From NCBI GenBank assembly GCA_963556195.1, contig OY744544.1:45648984-45712983 (forward strand): a stretch of DNA of 64,000 bases. Reading direction: 5' to 3'. The stretch comes from Sepiola atlantica (lineage: Eukaryota; Mollusca; Cephalopoda; Sepiida; Sepiolidae). The notes beneath the pieces are model-generated. The model was not told the origin of the DNA. It ran no database searches and was given only the letters and a program-made list of their open reading frames with translations. How positions within the stretch are numbered: position 1 is the first letter of the stretch; each line of letters begins with the position of its first letter. A program made the translations under genes and the position numbers. This document shows, piece after piece, positions 33,125-44,192 of this stretch.

Positions 33125-34668
33125 TCCATCGGTCTGGTATGCTTTAGTTTGAAATAGCAGTTTTAGATGCATCCCTTAAGAGACTCTTGCCAGTCCATTG
33201 ATTGGTCCAACATGCTAAGGTTTGAAATAGCAGTTTTAGATGCATCCCTTAAGAGACTCTTGCCAGTCCATTGATTGGTCCAACATGCTAAGGTTTGAAA
33301 TAGCAGTTTTAGATGCATCCCTTAAGAGACTCTTGCCAGCCCATTGATTGGTCCAACATGCTAAGGTTTGAAATAGCAGTTTTAGATGCATCCCTTAAGA
33401 GACTCTTGCCAGTCCATTGATTGGTCCAACATGCTAAGGTTTGAAATAGCAGTTTTAGATGCATCCCTTAAGAGACTCTTGCCAGCCCATTGATTGGTCC
33501 AACATGCTAAGGTTTGAAATAGCAGTTTTAGATGCATCCCTTAAGAGACTCTTGCCAGTCCATTGATTGGTCCAACATGCTAAGGTTTGAAATAGCAGTT
33601 TTAGATGCATCCCTTAAGAGACTTTTGCCAGCCCATTGATTGGTCCAACATGCTAAGGTTTGAAATAGCAGTTTTAGATGCATCCCTTAAGAGACTCTTG
33701 CCAGCCCATTGATTGGTCCAACATGCTAAGGTTTGAAATAGCAGTTTTAGATGCATCCCTTAAGAGACTTTTGCCAGCCCCATTGATTGGTCCAACATGC
33801 TAAGGTTTGAAATAGCAGTTTTAGATGCATCCCTTAAGAGACTCTTGCCAGTCCATTGATTGGTCCAACATGCTAAGGTTTGAAATAGCAGTTTTAGATG
33901 CATCCCTTAAGAGACTCTTGCCAGCCCATTGATTGGTCCAACATGCTAAGGTTTGAAATAGCAGTTTTAGATGCATCCCTTAAGAGACTCTTGCCAGTCC
34001 ATTGATTGGTCCAACATGCTAAGGTTTGAAATAGCAGTTTTAGATGCATCCCTTAAGAGACTCTTGCCAGTCCATTGATTGGTCCAACATGCTAAGGTTT
34101 GAAATAGCAGTTTTAGATGCATCCCTTAAGAGACTCTTGCCAGCCCATTGATTGGTTCAACATGCTAAGGTTTGAAATAGCAGTTTTAGATGCATCCCTT
34201 AAGAGACTCTTGCCAGCCCATTGATTGGTCCAACATGCTAAGGTTTGAAATAGCAGTTTTAGATGCATCCCTTAAGAGACTCTTGCCAGCCCATTGATTG
34301 GTCCAACATGCTAAGGTTTGAAATAGCAGTTTTAGATGCATCCCTTAAGAGACTCTTGCCAGCCCATTGATTGGTCCAACATGCTAAGGTTTGAAATAGC
34401 AGTTTTAGATGCATCCCTTAAGAGACTCTTGCCAGTCCATTGATTGGTCCAACATGCTAAGGTTTGAAATAGCAGTTTTAGATGCATCCCTTAAGAGACT
34501 CTTGCCAGCCCATTGATTGGTCCAACATGCTAAGGTTTGAAATAGCAGTTTTAGATGCATCCCTTAAGAGACTCTTGCCAGCCCATTGATTGGTCCAACA
34601 TGCTAAGGTTTGAAATAGCATTTCCATCGCTAAATTTGCCGTTTAAATAGATGCATCTTAAGAATATC
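33125..34668 (+). repeat. 73-bp satellite array, about 20 units, with defined terminus
   Basis: The unit runs AGACTCTTGCCAG, then YCCATTGATTGGTCCAACAT, GCTAAGGTTTGAAATAGCAG and TTTTAGATGCATCCCTTAAG. Starts are at 33181, 33254 and every 73 bp to 34569; one unit (33765) has an extra C. Units are nearly identical; the main polymorphism is CCAGTCC versus CCAGCCC. The array ends in TCGCTAAATTTGC and GATGCATCTTAAGAAT, the terminus of the degenerate array at 18970-19310. 73 is not a multiple of 3 and no frame is open. Confidence 0.95.
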
Positions 34669-34861
34669 CATTCAAGCATGTGAATATATCTTTTTAAAAA
34701 CTAATTTTGATGTGTTGAATTCAAATTTACCAACAGTTTTGCTCTATAATAGCCAGTCTTTCATTCGCATATCTCGTTTTCACGGCATTCATGATACAAT
34801 GTATTTATTTCACACAATATTAAAAAAAGTCAGATTACCGAAAAACATCACAGATACAGAG

Positions 34862-34894
<33 letters not shown>

Positions 34895-34959
34895 AAAATG
34901 TACATATCTTAGTAAAACAGGTTGTCAGAAGTGTGTTCCTTTGGCTGTGAATGCTGATG
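34669..34959. repeat. Stretch with (ACT)n
   Basis: (ACT)11 at 34864-34896. Otherwise AT-rich sequence without a supported gene. Confidence 0.6.
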
Positions 34960-35013
34960 TCACAGTGAATGCATGAGTGTATTCTTTAAGGAACACGCAT
35001 GCATTCACTGTGA
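34960..35013. repeat. Hairpin with 21-bp arms
   Basis: TCACAGTGAATGCATGAGTG plus T (34960-34980), a 12-nt loop, then ACACGCATGCATTCACTGTG plus A (34993-35013). One mismatch. A second pairing option exists between GTGTTCCTTT upstream and AAGGAACAC in the loop region. Size would fit a small hairpin RNA, but there is no expression evidence. Confidence 0.8.
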
Positions 35014-35094
35014 TATTTAAAAATAAGCATCCAATACAAAAGGGCATTGAAAATGAATTTTTGGGGTCTGAAACACTAAAATTAAGAAAATTTT

Positions 35095-35132
<38 letters not shown>

Positions 35133-35488
35133 TGTTAGAAGCGATGCATGAAATGGATAACATATCTGAAATAAGCACTTAAAAATTAGATTAAAATGTA
35201 GCATAGTGCAGGGTATTCTTTGACCCCTATTGTTACCATCTGACCTGCGTTATGCTGTGGACAGAAAACAGCTGTTCGTCTATCTGGAGTAGTTGGTGAC
35301 ATCTAGTGAACATGAGGGCAATAGTCAGAAGAAAAACAATACAAATAATAAAAATAATAGTTGAAATAATCAGAATCTCTGGGAACAATCCTAAAGAGTC
35401 TGCCAAGAACAATGGACGGCTTAGAAATTAAGAAGATATTCAAAGCATTCTTCTAGAAAAAGCAGTCTTCTAGAAAAATTAGAAGAGT
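35014..35488. repeat. Stretch with (TA)n
   Basis: (TA)n at 35100-35129. No gene supported. Confidence 0.5.
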
Positions 35489-35840
35489 CCTGGAGTATTG
35501 AAGAGACTTTCTGTCACTTGACTCCAGTTGCAACTACCAATTACTTCTTCTGTGAAACCTCTAGAGAATAATAGAGATCAATGTGTGTTTAAAACCAAAA
35601 CATAATACTTACTGGAAAGGATTAATTGTAGATAATTAATTAAATACAAGTTGCTACTTTACCTATAGTTGGGGAAAATTGTAGATTCAGGACATTTCTC
35701 CAAAATATTCATGTATAAATGAGCACAATAGCACTGAATTGGTCTGTTCGAAAAATTAGTCCTGGGGTATTAAAGAGACTTGCTATCACTTAACTTCAGC
35801 AAAAACTATGAGGTACTTCTGCTGTTAAACTTCTAAATAA
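35489..35840 (+). repeat. Two diverged direct copies of ~90 bp
   Basis: AGTCCTGGAGTATTGAAGAG and TACTTCTTCTGTGAAACCTC (35489-35575) recur as AGTCCTGGGGTATTAAAGAG and TACTTCTGCTGTTAAACTTC (35758-35835). Confidence 0.7.
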
Positions 35841-36224
35841 TACAAGTTCAGTTTTTGTGAATGAAATATAAAACTTCCCACTTTCATCAAATGTGAATAA
35901 CTTATTTCAGAAGAAAAGACAACATGAAAAAAAGAAGACTGTATACAAATGTTCGAGCTGTTTGATCGAAGCCTGAAAAATGTCTGAGAAAATGTACTTG
36001 CTGGGAGACTGTTTCGTTTCAGCATCGTTTGGTAATGATGCCATACAAATACCTTGGAAATTGGTTGACCTACATCCTCAGAACGAAATGCCAAACATTG
36101 AGGTAGACATTCATTACAAATCATTACACACAAGAAAGTTTTTTTTCTCAGTTACAAGATGGCCTCCTTTTTTCTTACTACAAGTGTTAGATAATAAATT
36201 AGAAGAATACCCGTTCCAGGGCGG

Positions 36225-36360
36225 GTAAAATTAATTTCCTGGACAGAACAGTTTTGCACCATTTTTATGTTCCTTACGAAGATTAAAATCAAAATATAAT
36301 AATACTAAACTGATCCATTACATGATTTTGATTCTAGAAAATGTCTAATATTTAAGACTT
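36225..36360 (-). repeat. Dispersed repeat D2 tail, reverse copy
   Basis: The reverse complement contains AAATCATGTAATGGATCAGT, TTTTAATCTTCGTAAGGAAC and GGTGCAAAACTGTTCTGTCC, the D2 tail. Together with the forward copy starting at 36435 it makes a local inverted arrangement. Confidence 0.7.
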
Positions 36361-36434
36361 AATCGGTATTCATAAAGAAACTGAAACTTGCTGAATTGGT
36401 TTGTAATGACTATCGATCAAATTTCATGAAAATC

Positions 36435-36965
36435 TGACTCAATCCAAACTTAATTAACCGATTAGTTTTGGAACACAATTGCTAGACGTAAGGATTTGCA
36501 ATCTTGTCTATATTTAGTTTAATTTAATTTTGTACAAAATGGGCAAAGAGTGGGAAAAAGCCTTTGTGAAAATTCCGATACCTCTGACTTTTGTGAAATT
36601 TAAAAAATAGGTTTTATGTATCAATTAATATATATTGCCTACAGTTTCTTTGGGATATTTTAAAGAGGTTTTAGAGGACATAATATAGGCACAACCTTCC
36701 ATTTGAAAATTCAAATGTTTCAGATTTGTGTTAAATTTGGTCCACAGTTATTAGACATTAATTAAGCAATATTCCATGAATCTCAAGTTTTTTTAATCTT
36801 AAGGTCAAGCCTTTAATTTGAGACATATTTTAGAATAAAAATTATGCAATGCATTCTGATAAAAATTGTTATAAGAATTCTAGACATAAAGTTTATCATG
36901 ATTTCAATCTTAGTAAAGGACATAAAAGTAGCGTGAAACCGTTCTGTTCAGGTGATTCAATTTTA
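36435..36965 (+). repeat. Dispersed repeat D2, near-complete copy
   Basis: Contains TTAATTAACCGATTAGTTTT, GGAACACAATTGC, TTATTAGACATTAATTAAGC, CAATGCATTCTGATAAAAAT and GACATAAAAGTAGCGTGAAA. It ends near GTCTTGGGACGGGTATTGAG, close to a (TA)n tract. Confidence 0.8.
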
Positions 36966-37005
36966 AACGTCTTGGGACGGGTATTGAGTATTTTTCTGTT
37001 TATAT

Positions 37006-37012
<7 letters not shown>

Positions 37013-37051
<39 letters not shown>

Positions 37052-37184
37052 TCACGTGCCTGAGGACGACTCATGCAAGTTGAAAGTACTAGCACATATG
37101 GAGAGTTCTTGTAAACAGTGGAACAGGTCGCTGGTCTGCCAGTGAGAGAAATAGGATAAAACAAATTCCTTCTCTTCAATCAAA

Positions 37185-37245
<61 letters not shown>

Positions 37246-37279
37246 CTTCTGCTGGAGGGTTTGATTTTGATTTTCCATT

Positions 37280-37327
<48 letters not shown>
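37013..37327. repeat. Three (TA)n tracts
   Basis: Tracts at 37013-37050, 37188-37244 and 37284-37327 are separated by short unique segments (CTCACGTGCCTGAGGACGAC and GCTTCTGCTGGAGGGTTTG). Confidence 0.95.
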
Positions 37328-37329
<2 letters not shown>

Positions 37330-37859
37330 GATTGAAAATTTACATTTGTGCTGTCAATTCTTTTTTTATAATAATCATTTATGTTACAAAATTATTATTA
37401 AAAGCACGATAGTTGTTAGTAGGTAGGTAAAAGCGGAAAATATGAATTCTTACCTGTAATTACGAAGTGTCAATGGCACATCACAGCTGCAAGCAGAAAA
37501 TAAAAAGATGGTAATAGATGGAGAAATTTTCAAAAGAAAATCAGTTGGATATGGCTATGCTATAAAAAAAATAGAAGACAAAGAAAATGAATTAAAAAAT
37601 GGAACTATAAAAACGCTGTAGAAAATCAAAATGAAATAACAAAAGAAAAAGGAGAATAGAAATTGTAAAAAAAAATATGATAAAAAAGAAAGAATTGTAT
37701 TAGCTGAAACCAAAATATTAATCACCATTTTTATTTTATTTATATTTTGTTGAAAATAATTGTAGAAAATACTCATAAATGTGCCACTTGAATCAAAAGT
37801 CATGATACCATAAACATTTTCAAAAGTAACTCAATCTATCTAATTTCATATATAAATTA
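37328..37859. other. Unannotated AT-rich stretch
   Basis: A-rich plus strand; the opposite frames are F/I/S-rich and low-complexity. No gene. Confidence 0.45.
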
Positions 37860-38105
37860 TTTCGACCGGATTTTAAAAGTTGGACTTTAAGCTGACAAAT
37901 GAAACTTTGATTCTGACTAGCCAATTTTGATTTGTTGTCGTTGTATCATGTTATTGTTAATAAATTAACGTATTCCAATACAATTTATTAAAAAAGTAAA
38001 TTAATCTGGTTCGACAGTTTGCTAATATGAAGACATTCATAAGCTAAGGGGAATGACTCTTATTTTTTCAGTATGAGTTAGCGTTCCTTATTTGCTTTTT
38101 TCAGC
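37860..38105 (+). repeat. Dispersed repeat D1 copy
   Basis: Contains TTTAAGCTGACAAATGAAAC, TTCTGACTAGCCAATTTTGA and AAGGGGAATGACTCTTATTT, shared with 9830-10060 and 42390-43045. Confidence 0.75.
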
Positions 38106-38470
38106 TTATATACTTGTTGTGACCTTGAAGAGCCCTTAATTATTTAGAAAACACGGTGGTATATTTAGAAAAGTGTATTTACAGAAGTACAGAATAGTAT
38201 GTTACAGAAAGTCTGCGTCCGATACTGTGGCTATGACTTAGTCGTAACTCTATTCATAGTCTCTGGAATAATCCATCTACACCCGAAATAGGGTAGATAA
38301 ACATCACACCATAGCCTTGCTCCGTATGGAGTCAATATTATTTTCTTTTTGGGGGTTTATTTTAATGAAGTCTGTAATTTACGGTTTTTTCTAATGCAAT
38401 TTAAAAAAATTTGTTTTATATCAAACGCCTTCTGGCATTCCCTCGTCCAGGCCCAATCATTTCCATTTTT
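38106..38470. other. Unannotated stretch
   Basis: No supported gene. The segment near 38150-38340 is less AT-rich, with no terminal repeats that I can define. Confidence 0.4.
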
Positions 38471-38488
38471 ATATATACATATATATAC

Positions 38489-38528
<40 letters not shown>

Positions 38529-38593
38529 GTATATATACATATATATATATACATATATTCATATATATACATATACACACACATATATATATA

Positions 38594-38666
<73 letters not shown>

Positions 38667-38702
38667 TTCATATATATACATATACACACACATATATATA
38701 TA

Positions 38703-38758
<56 letters not shown>
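38471..38758. repeat. Complex TA/TACA microsatellite with internal duplication
   Basis: TATATACA-type units and pure TA tracts. A block holding CATATATTCATATATATACA, TATACACACACATATAT and AATGTGTATATA appears twice (about 38545-38605 and 38652-38712), so a ~107-bp block was duplicated within the microsatellite. Confidence 0.9.
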
Positions 38759-38759
<1 letters not shown>

Positions 38760-40139
38760 CACTAAGTTTCAATGCAGCCCAACTGGTTGACAGGATAATC
38801 AAAATGACTGGATGTGTTATGAAAAGATCTCATACACTTATTAGTGCTATTATTCCACTTTTCTGCGATCCATTTCCCAGGTTGTATTTGCTTACGAATT
38901 GGTAGCAATCAAGAAGAGAGCAATTCTGACATTTCACAGCCAATGTTCAGGTACGTGCAAAACTGGCAAAACTGGCAAAACTGGCATGCTGATAAATTGC
39001 TAAACTCTTCGATTTTGTTTCTTTCCTTCTTGTTATTAGGTGAAGCTATGAAATGTCCCTTAAACGAAGAACATCACTCTTGACTTGTTGACTTAATTTG
39101 ATTCCTAACACGTCACGTGATGAGACAAGCTTTGCGTGTGTTATGTATGCAGCATGTGTGTGTCTAAAAAGGAAATAATATGTGTGTGTATACCTACTCA
39201 CAATAAAAAGAGGGAAAACATAGTTTGTATTCTTAACTTCTAAACATTTTACATGCATTTCTTACAAATAACAAAAATGATGAGATTAAAAATATAATAG
39301 AAAGTAAGCCATCTAATCGCATGATTGACACATGAGTTGTTCATTTGATTGTGAATGTGGAAGATGGATACGAGTTCATCGGCAACTATTTGCAAATCTT
39401 TACGTTTTTTATCAAATTTAATTCGTTTTAAAATAAGGTTTATACATTTCTGCAGACACAACAAGAATAATAACTAGTGGAACCCTGTGGAAATTCCACG
39501 GTGCATTCGACATCAATTTATATAATTTACTGTTAATAATAATATTTCTTTTGAAATAATAAATGTCTCTCAGGGTCAATATTAACAAAGTTGACTTTAT
39601 TCTTCAGTAATAATAATTTTCATAGTCAGCTTAATATTCTTTAAATAAATAAAACGAATATGTCTCTTCTTTATTCATTTATTTAAAATTGTAGCAATGT
39701 TATTCTTTTAAAACAATAAATATGCTCTGTCCTCTTACCGTAAAAATAATTGTCAGCTAAATATTCTTCAAATCAATAAAACGAATATCACTTTTTGGAA
39801 TGTATTTATTTAAATTGTTACTGTTTTAGTCGACGGGATGACATAATCTGATTTTGGAACAATTCACTTTAAAATGGGTAAAGTTGGAATTTTTAACCTT
39901 AGCGACATCAGATTAATCACCAATCCTCATTTTTTAAATTTGTGTGAAAGCTGATAACATAAATTCCTTAGTGCATCATTATTAGTAATAATAATAATAC
40001 TTTTCAGCCAACACAGCCTCCTGCTTAAATCTTAGTGTGACATCATACCCATGTGACTAACATTCAATGTTCCTCCAATAAGAAATCTCCTTTAAATATA
40101 CAATAAAATTGCCAAAAATCAACATGACTATCCCAGCTC
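38759..40139. other. Unannotated stretch with small duplications
   Basis: AACTGGCA is repeated three to four times at 38958-38985. Two diverged copies of GTCAGCTTAATATTCTTTAA / ATAAAACGAATAT lie at about 39625 and 39752. GTGGAACCCTGTGGAAATTCCAC (39479-39501) contains an inverted GTGGAA/TTCCAC. No gene. Confidence 0.5.
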
Positions 40140-40920
40140 CTTTTGTGAGCCCTTGTCTCTATATTAATAAGATTATCTCACCACTTCTTGTGTGTTTGTG
40201 TATGTGTGCTTTTCGCCTCCATGTGACCTACACATTATTATTGAAAGAAGAAATGCAATAGCATAAAGTATTAAATCAAACTTTTTTTAAAATCCTATTA
40301 AAAAATAATTTAATTACAAAGTTAAATTAACCAAAAATTTTAATCTTTTGTTAATAGTGGAAAAATAATGATTTACTTTGTGACCCTTCGCAATTTGAAA
40401 ATAAATTTAGAACCATTTAACTGTCGAATAGAAAGTCAATTAAACTGGTTGGCTTCGATTATGTCGGCTGCGTGTGTGGGTGTTAAGGTGTCCACCAAAC
40501 GCAAAGGGTGCTGCTCCAAAAGTCAAAAGCAACGAAAAAAAGGAGAGAAAGAAACGACAAATCAAGATTTCTTTTCCTTCTTTTCCCTCTTTGCATTCCG
40601 TTTCTTGCTCACTTTTCTTTTTTCCCCCTTCCTTTTGTTTCTTAGGGGGGGGGGGGTCTACAAAAACGCAAAATCGATTCTATTGGGTTGGTTGCAGCCA
40701 TGTTGGAAATGTCAGAAAGAAAAGTTAAAGGAAACGAATTCAATTTGAACAAGTCACCGTGGAAAAGTTTTTATGCGGCAAAATAAAAAATAAACCATAC
40801 TTAGATGTTGTTAATCGCTGTCTCTATATTAATAAAATTGTGTGACTACTTCTCATGCGTCTGGATATTTGTGCGTTTGTGGCAGTTATGTTGGAAATGT
40901 TGGAAGGAAAGTTAAACGTT
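40140..40920 (+). repeat. Two copies of a short repeat around a polypurine/pyrimidine block
   Basis: TGTCTCTATATTAATAAGAT-T-TC-CCACTTCTTGTG (about 40155) recurs at about 40818 with small changes. Between them lies GA-rich then T/C-rich sequence and a G12 run at 40646-40657. The overlapping plus frames (40368-40748, 40474-40728) have no recognisable domain. Confidence 0.5.
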
Positions 40921-41269
40921 AGCCAATGAAACTGCTAGAAATATGCTTTACTACCAGTACATCTTTAAAAATTTGTCTTATTAAATTTGTTCCCAGTGTT
41001 TATGGGTGACAGTGGGAGGAGATATGAGGATGAGAGTGAAAATTCCTGAACGTTTCTTTCTTTATGACTAATCAAAATATCGAACAGGATGAAATATAAA
41101 AAAATCAAAATCGATTGGAAATACAATTTTTCTTCTTTAAGAAGACAGGCTAATATTTTCTATAACTCACTGACGAAACAGATATAAGTTTGTACATTGT
41201 ATTAAAAAGGCGATTAAATTAAAGTTACAGACGAAAAATTAACTCTACTTTATATATCAGGAGATATGT
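40921..41269. other. Unannotated stretch
   Basis: No feature seen. Confidence 0.45.
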
Positions 41270-41366
41270 ACATATATGTGCACAAATGTATGTGTGTATG
41301 TGTGTGATATATGTGCACAAATATATGTGTGTATGTGTGTATGTGTGTATGTGTGTATGTGTGTGA
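41270..41366. repeat. (TGTA)n/(TG)n microsatellite
   Basis: Degenerate TGTATGTG repeats; GATATATGTGCACAAA-type blocks occur twice. Confidence 0.85.
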
Positions 41367-41437
41367 TATTTGTGCGTTCTCTATAGAAGGAAAGGTTAAG
41401 GAATCTACATAATATCTAAAAGTGTATTCTTATGTCA

Positions 41438-41900
41438 AATTTATGGGGAACACAATGGAAGTGTTCATGAATCTCTAAGTGCACCCCTAAGGGGCTATGA
41501 GGGCATAACTCCTTAAAACTTCAAATATACCCTATTTTTATGAAATTTAAATTATATGCATAAAATTTTCCGGGGAAGACAATGGAAGTGGTCCTAAGTC
41601 TCTAAGTGCCCTCCTAACCTAACAGAGCTATGGGGGGCTGAACCTCCTTTAAAACTTCAAATATATCCTATTTTGATAAAATACATATCATATGTATAAA
41701 ATTCTCCAGGAAAGACAATGGAAATGGTCCCCAATCTCTATGCTATCTTCGATGTGCCAAATATCTACCACCTGGGCCACTTAGAGGTAGGCTCTAAGTG
41801 ACCCAGGTGGCAGAACCCTCTTAGAACTTCAACTACGTTATCTAATTTTAATGAAATTTAAACCATATGTAATTCGAAGAGTTTTCCAATATTTCAGCTT
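41438..41900 (+). repeat. ~125-135-bp degenerate tandem repeat, 3-4 units
   Basis: Units begin GGGGAACACAATGGAAGTG, GGGGAAGACAATGGAAGTGG and AGGAAAGACAATGGAAATGG, at about 41447, 41573 and 41709. Each ends with TTAAAACTTCAAATATA and ATGAAATTTAAA-type blocks. The third unit carries a hairpin absent from the others; the last unit is truncated. Confidence 0.75.
41768..41810. repeat. Hairpin, 19-bp arms, 5-nt loop
   Basis: CCACCTGGGCCACTTAGAG (41768-41786), loop GTAGG, then CTCTAAGTGACCCAGGTGG (41792-41810). One mismatch. It lies in the third tandem unit where sister units have CTAAGTGC-type sequence, so a local inverted duplication is the likely origin. Confidence 0.8.
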
Positions 41901-42389
41901 CTTCCAGCTCTATTAGGGGGCGAAACGAGAAAGTAATATGATGTTATGAGCATAGTAGATAAGTACATAGCAGTGATCCTCATTCAATCCCGAGCAACAT
42001 CAGGTCTTCTTGCTAGTTTTATGTAAATAAAAAACAAAAACTTTGTATCTTTCATAAATGCAAATGTAAAAACCGACTAGAAATTTATGAAGGCTTAATA
42101 ATGAAGCCAAACACACCCTACCCTTAACAGTGTCTCCATCCAACATTCTGGGTTTGGAAGCTAAACATTTACACTAAGTTAAAAAAAATAAAAAATCGAA
42201 ACATCTTTTGAAGAACATTCATGTCATGCCTGACTTTTCATAATTTAAAAATTAATGTTGTTCGTGATTTGCAAGGTAATTGATGTACATATTCAACTAA
42301 GGACATTCCAGATAATTACATCAACAATCCTGTACACACTCTAGCATATAAAAATCTATTTTCTTTTACATAATTAGTTTAATTTCATG
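41901..42389. other. Unannotated stretch
   Basis: No supported feature. Confidence 0.45.
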
Positions 42390-43045
42390 ACCAGCAGGGC
42401 AACCTAGAATTGCCCGTGTATCTAACATATAAAGTTATCACATCGGATTTTCAAAGTCAGACCAAATAGTGTTTAAGCTGACAAATCAAACTTTCCTTCT
42501 GACTAGCCAATTTTCATTTGTTATTGTTGTACCATGTTATTGGCAATATATTAATCCACTTAGCTACAATTTATTTAAAAAATTACTTAATCCGGCTGAG
42601 ACAACTGCAACTAAGAAACATTTTTAAATAATCACTTAAAAATAGAAATCCGCTTACGTCAATAAAAAAAAAACATTCGTAGACTTCCGATAGATTTAAG
42701 TTTTTTTATACTTCTTTTAACAAAGATAACGATTTCTTCCTTTTTTAAACATTTTTTTACTGCAAATTTGAAGATTTGTCGTTGAAAGATAACTTAAAAA
42801 TTTAGATGTAAATAAAAGTCATGTGACACATCATTCATAAACGGTATCTTCAACCATAAACATAGCTCAAATAATATGAAGGGGAATAACTCATTTTTTA
42901 AATTGAGTAAAATATTATAGGAATTGTTTATCTTACAACCAAATTTTATTTCTTTTTCTGTATAAGTTTAAAAAATCGTGCAATCAATTAAAAACTAAAA
43001 GCTAAAATGACTTTACTCTACCCCGGCCAACGCCGGGTAGGTACA
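42390..43045 (+). repeat. Dispersed repeat D1, longest copy
   Basis: Starts GGGCAACCTAGAATTGCCCG, then CTAACATATAAAGTTATCAC, GCTGACAAATCAAACTTTCC and TTCTGACTAGCCAATTTTCA, and ends CCCCGGCCAACGCCGGGTAG. GC-rich GGCAAC-type motifs bound an AT-rich body at both ends. No open frame; non-autonomous. Confidence 0.75.
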
Positions 43046-43244
43046 GTTACTTATAGACCAAAATAATTTTTATGAATAATACAAATGATGAATAAAAAAA
43101 CGGATTGTTAACTTGCTTAAACATTTCATCCTTCCATATCCCATAACGTCCAAGGAACGTGGTCGGGGAGTCAGGCAGATACTCTATCTATCATAACTTT
43201 TCTGTGGGCAGGATAGAACCTGGTGGAGTCCATGTCTTCTCAAG

Positions 43245-43362
43245 GCCACATAAACACCTGGTATTCCCAAATGGTCACTAATTTAGTACTCGCCAGGCTC
43301 AACGTTGCTCAACTTCAGTGGTCTAACGGGAACCAGTGTGTCAACATGATTAGCCCTGTCCA
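43245..43362 (-). pseudogene. 5S rRNA-like sequence (5S-derived SINE head or 5S pseudogene)
   Basis: Minus strand from 43362: CATGTTGACACACTGGTTCC, then CACTGAAGTTGAGCAACGTT, GAGCCTGGCGAGTACTAAAT and GGGAATACCAGGTGTTTATG. These match, in order and spacing, the 5S landmarks CACGTTGAACACACCGGTTC, CACCGAAGTTAAGCAACGTT, GGCCTGGTTAGTACTT and GGGAATACCGGGTGTTGTAG. The length of about 118 bp equals a whole 5S gene. Many substitutions, including in the internal control region, argue against a working gene. About 150 bp of unknown sequence follows on the minus side, as expected for a 5S-derived SINE. Confidence 0.75.
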
Positions 43363-43726
43363 ATAATACTAAACCATCAGTTCCTTTTGCTGCTGGTTTC
43401 TTCTCAATACACGTTTTTTTCTTGTTTCTTTTTTCACATTTATTTAAATTTAGTATTATTTATTTAAATCAATAGTTTATATTCAATGCTGATTTAGTAT
43501 TATTAGACTGGGCCAGTGTTCAGGAGAGCTGGAGTACAAATTGCAGGTTATTTTGTCAGTCCATAACTATAAAAGTGTAATTTAAATAAATAAATGCTTG
43601 TAGGATCAGCATGAGGATTCTCTACCCCTGCACTAGGGTTCTCTCCTAACACTCACTATCTTTCAAACTAGTCCACTTTACAGGGAATTTCAACATCAAT
43701 TAAAACAGAGTTATTCATTGATTAAT
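43363..43726. other. Unannotated stretch
   Basis: AT-rich; no supported gene. Confidence 0.45.
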
Positions 43727-44100
43727 ATGGATTATCTGGACTACATGTGGACGTGATTCTCACAACGTTTTGGCCGATGTAACTTCCTTCACATGCATCT
43801 CGTTGAACTTAGGAATTTGTACAGAATTTCGAATAGAACCCTTTTATTTAATCCAAAGTGGTAACTTGTTCTCGTTGTGTCAGCCATGATCAGGTAAAAA
43901 TCTTAAGTAACTCTTAACTGTATTCTTAGTATCAGCTGTACTAAGGAAAACTATCACTTAGAACTGATTATACTTAACACATGTATCCGTTACGCCACAG
44001 GGTCTATGTGACACCGGCCGAAACGTTATGAGAATAACATCCGAGATGAGAACAGTAGTCCAGATGATACAAAATATCAATCCTCATCTCAAAAATTCTG
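43727..44100. repeat. Fold-back element, copy 2
   Basis: The left arm has GGATTATCTGGACTACATGT and GATTCTCACAACGTTTTGGC. The right arm has GCCGAAACGTTATGAGAATA and GATGAGAACAGTAGTCCAGA. The centre shares AGAACCCTTTTATTTAATCC, AAAATCTTAAGTA and CTATCACTTAGAACTGA with the element at 7581. The tRNA-like head in the centre is at 43930-44005 on minus. Confidence 0.75.
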
Positions 44101-44192
44101 AAAACCAATATATTTTGAGTTATTGATCTCAGTACAAATAAAATTCTGCTGAATAAACAAATTTTGAAAAGAGAAAACAGAAATTAAACAAA

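Noticed and set aside
33125..34668. CRISPR-like array of 73-bp units
   Set aside because: Units are contiguous with no unique spacers, and the surrounding DNA is eukaryotic. It is a satellite.
40368..40748. 126-codon plus frame as a gene
   Set aside because: It runs through purine-rich, pyrimidine-rich and G12 low-complexity sequence and has no domain or codon signal.
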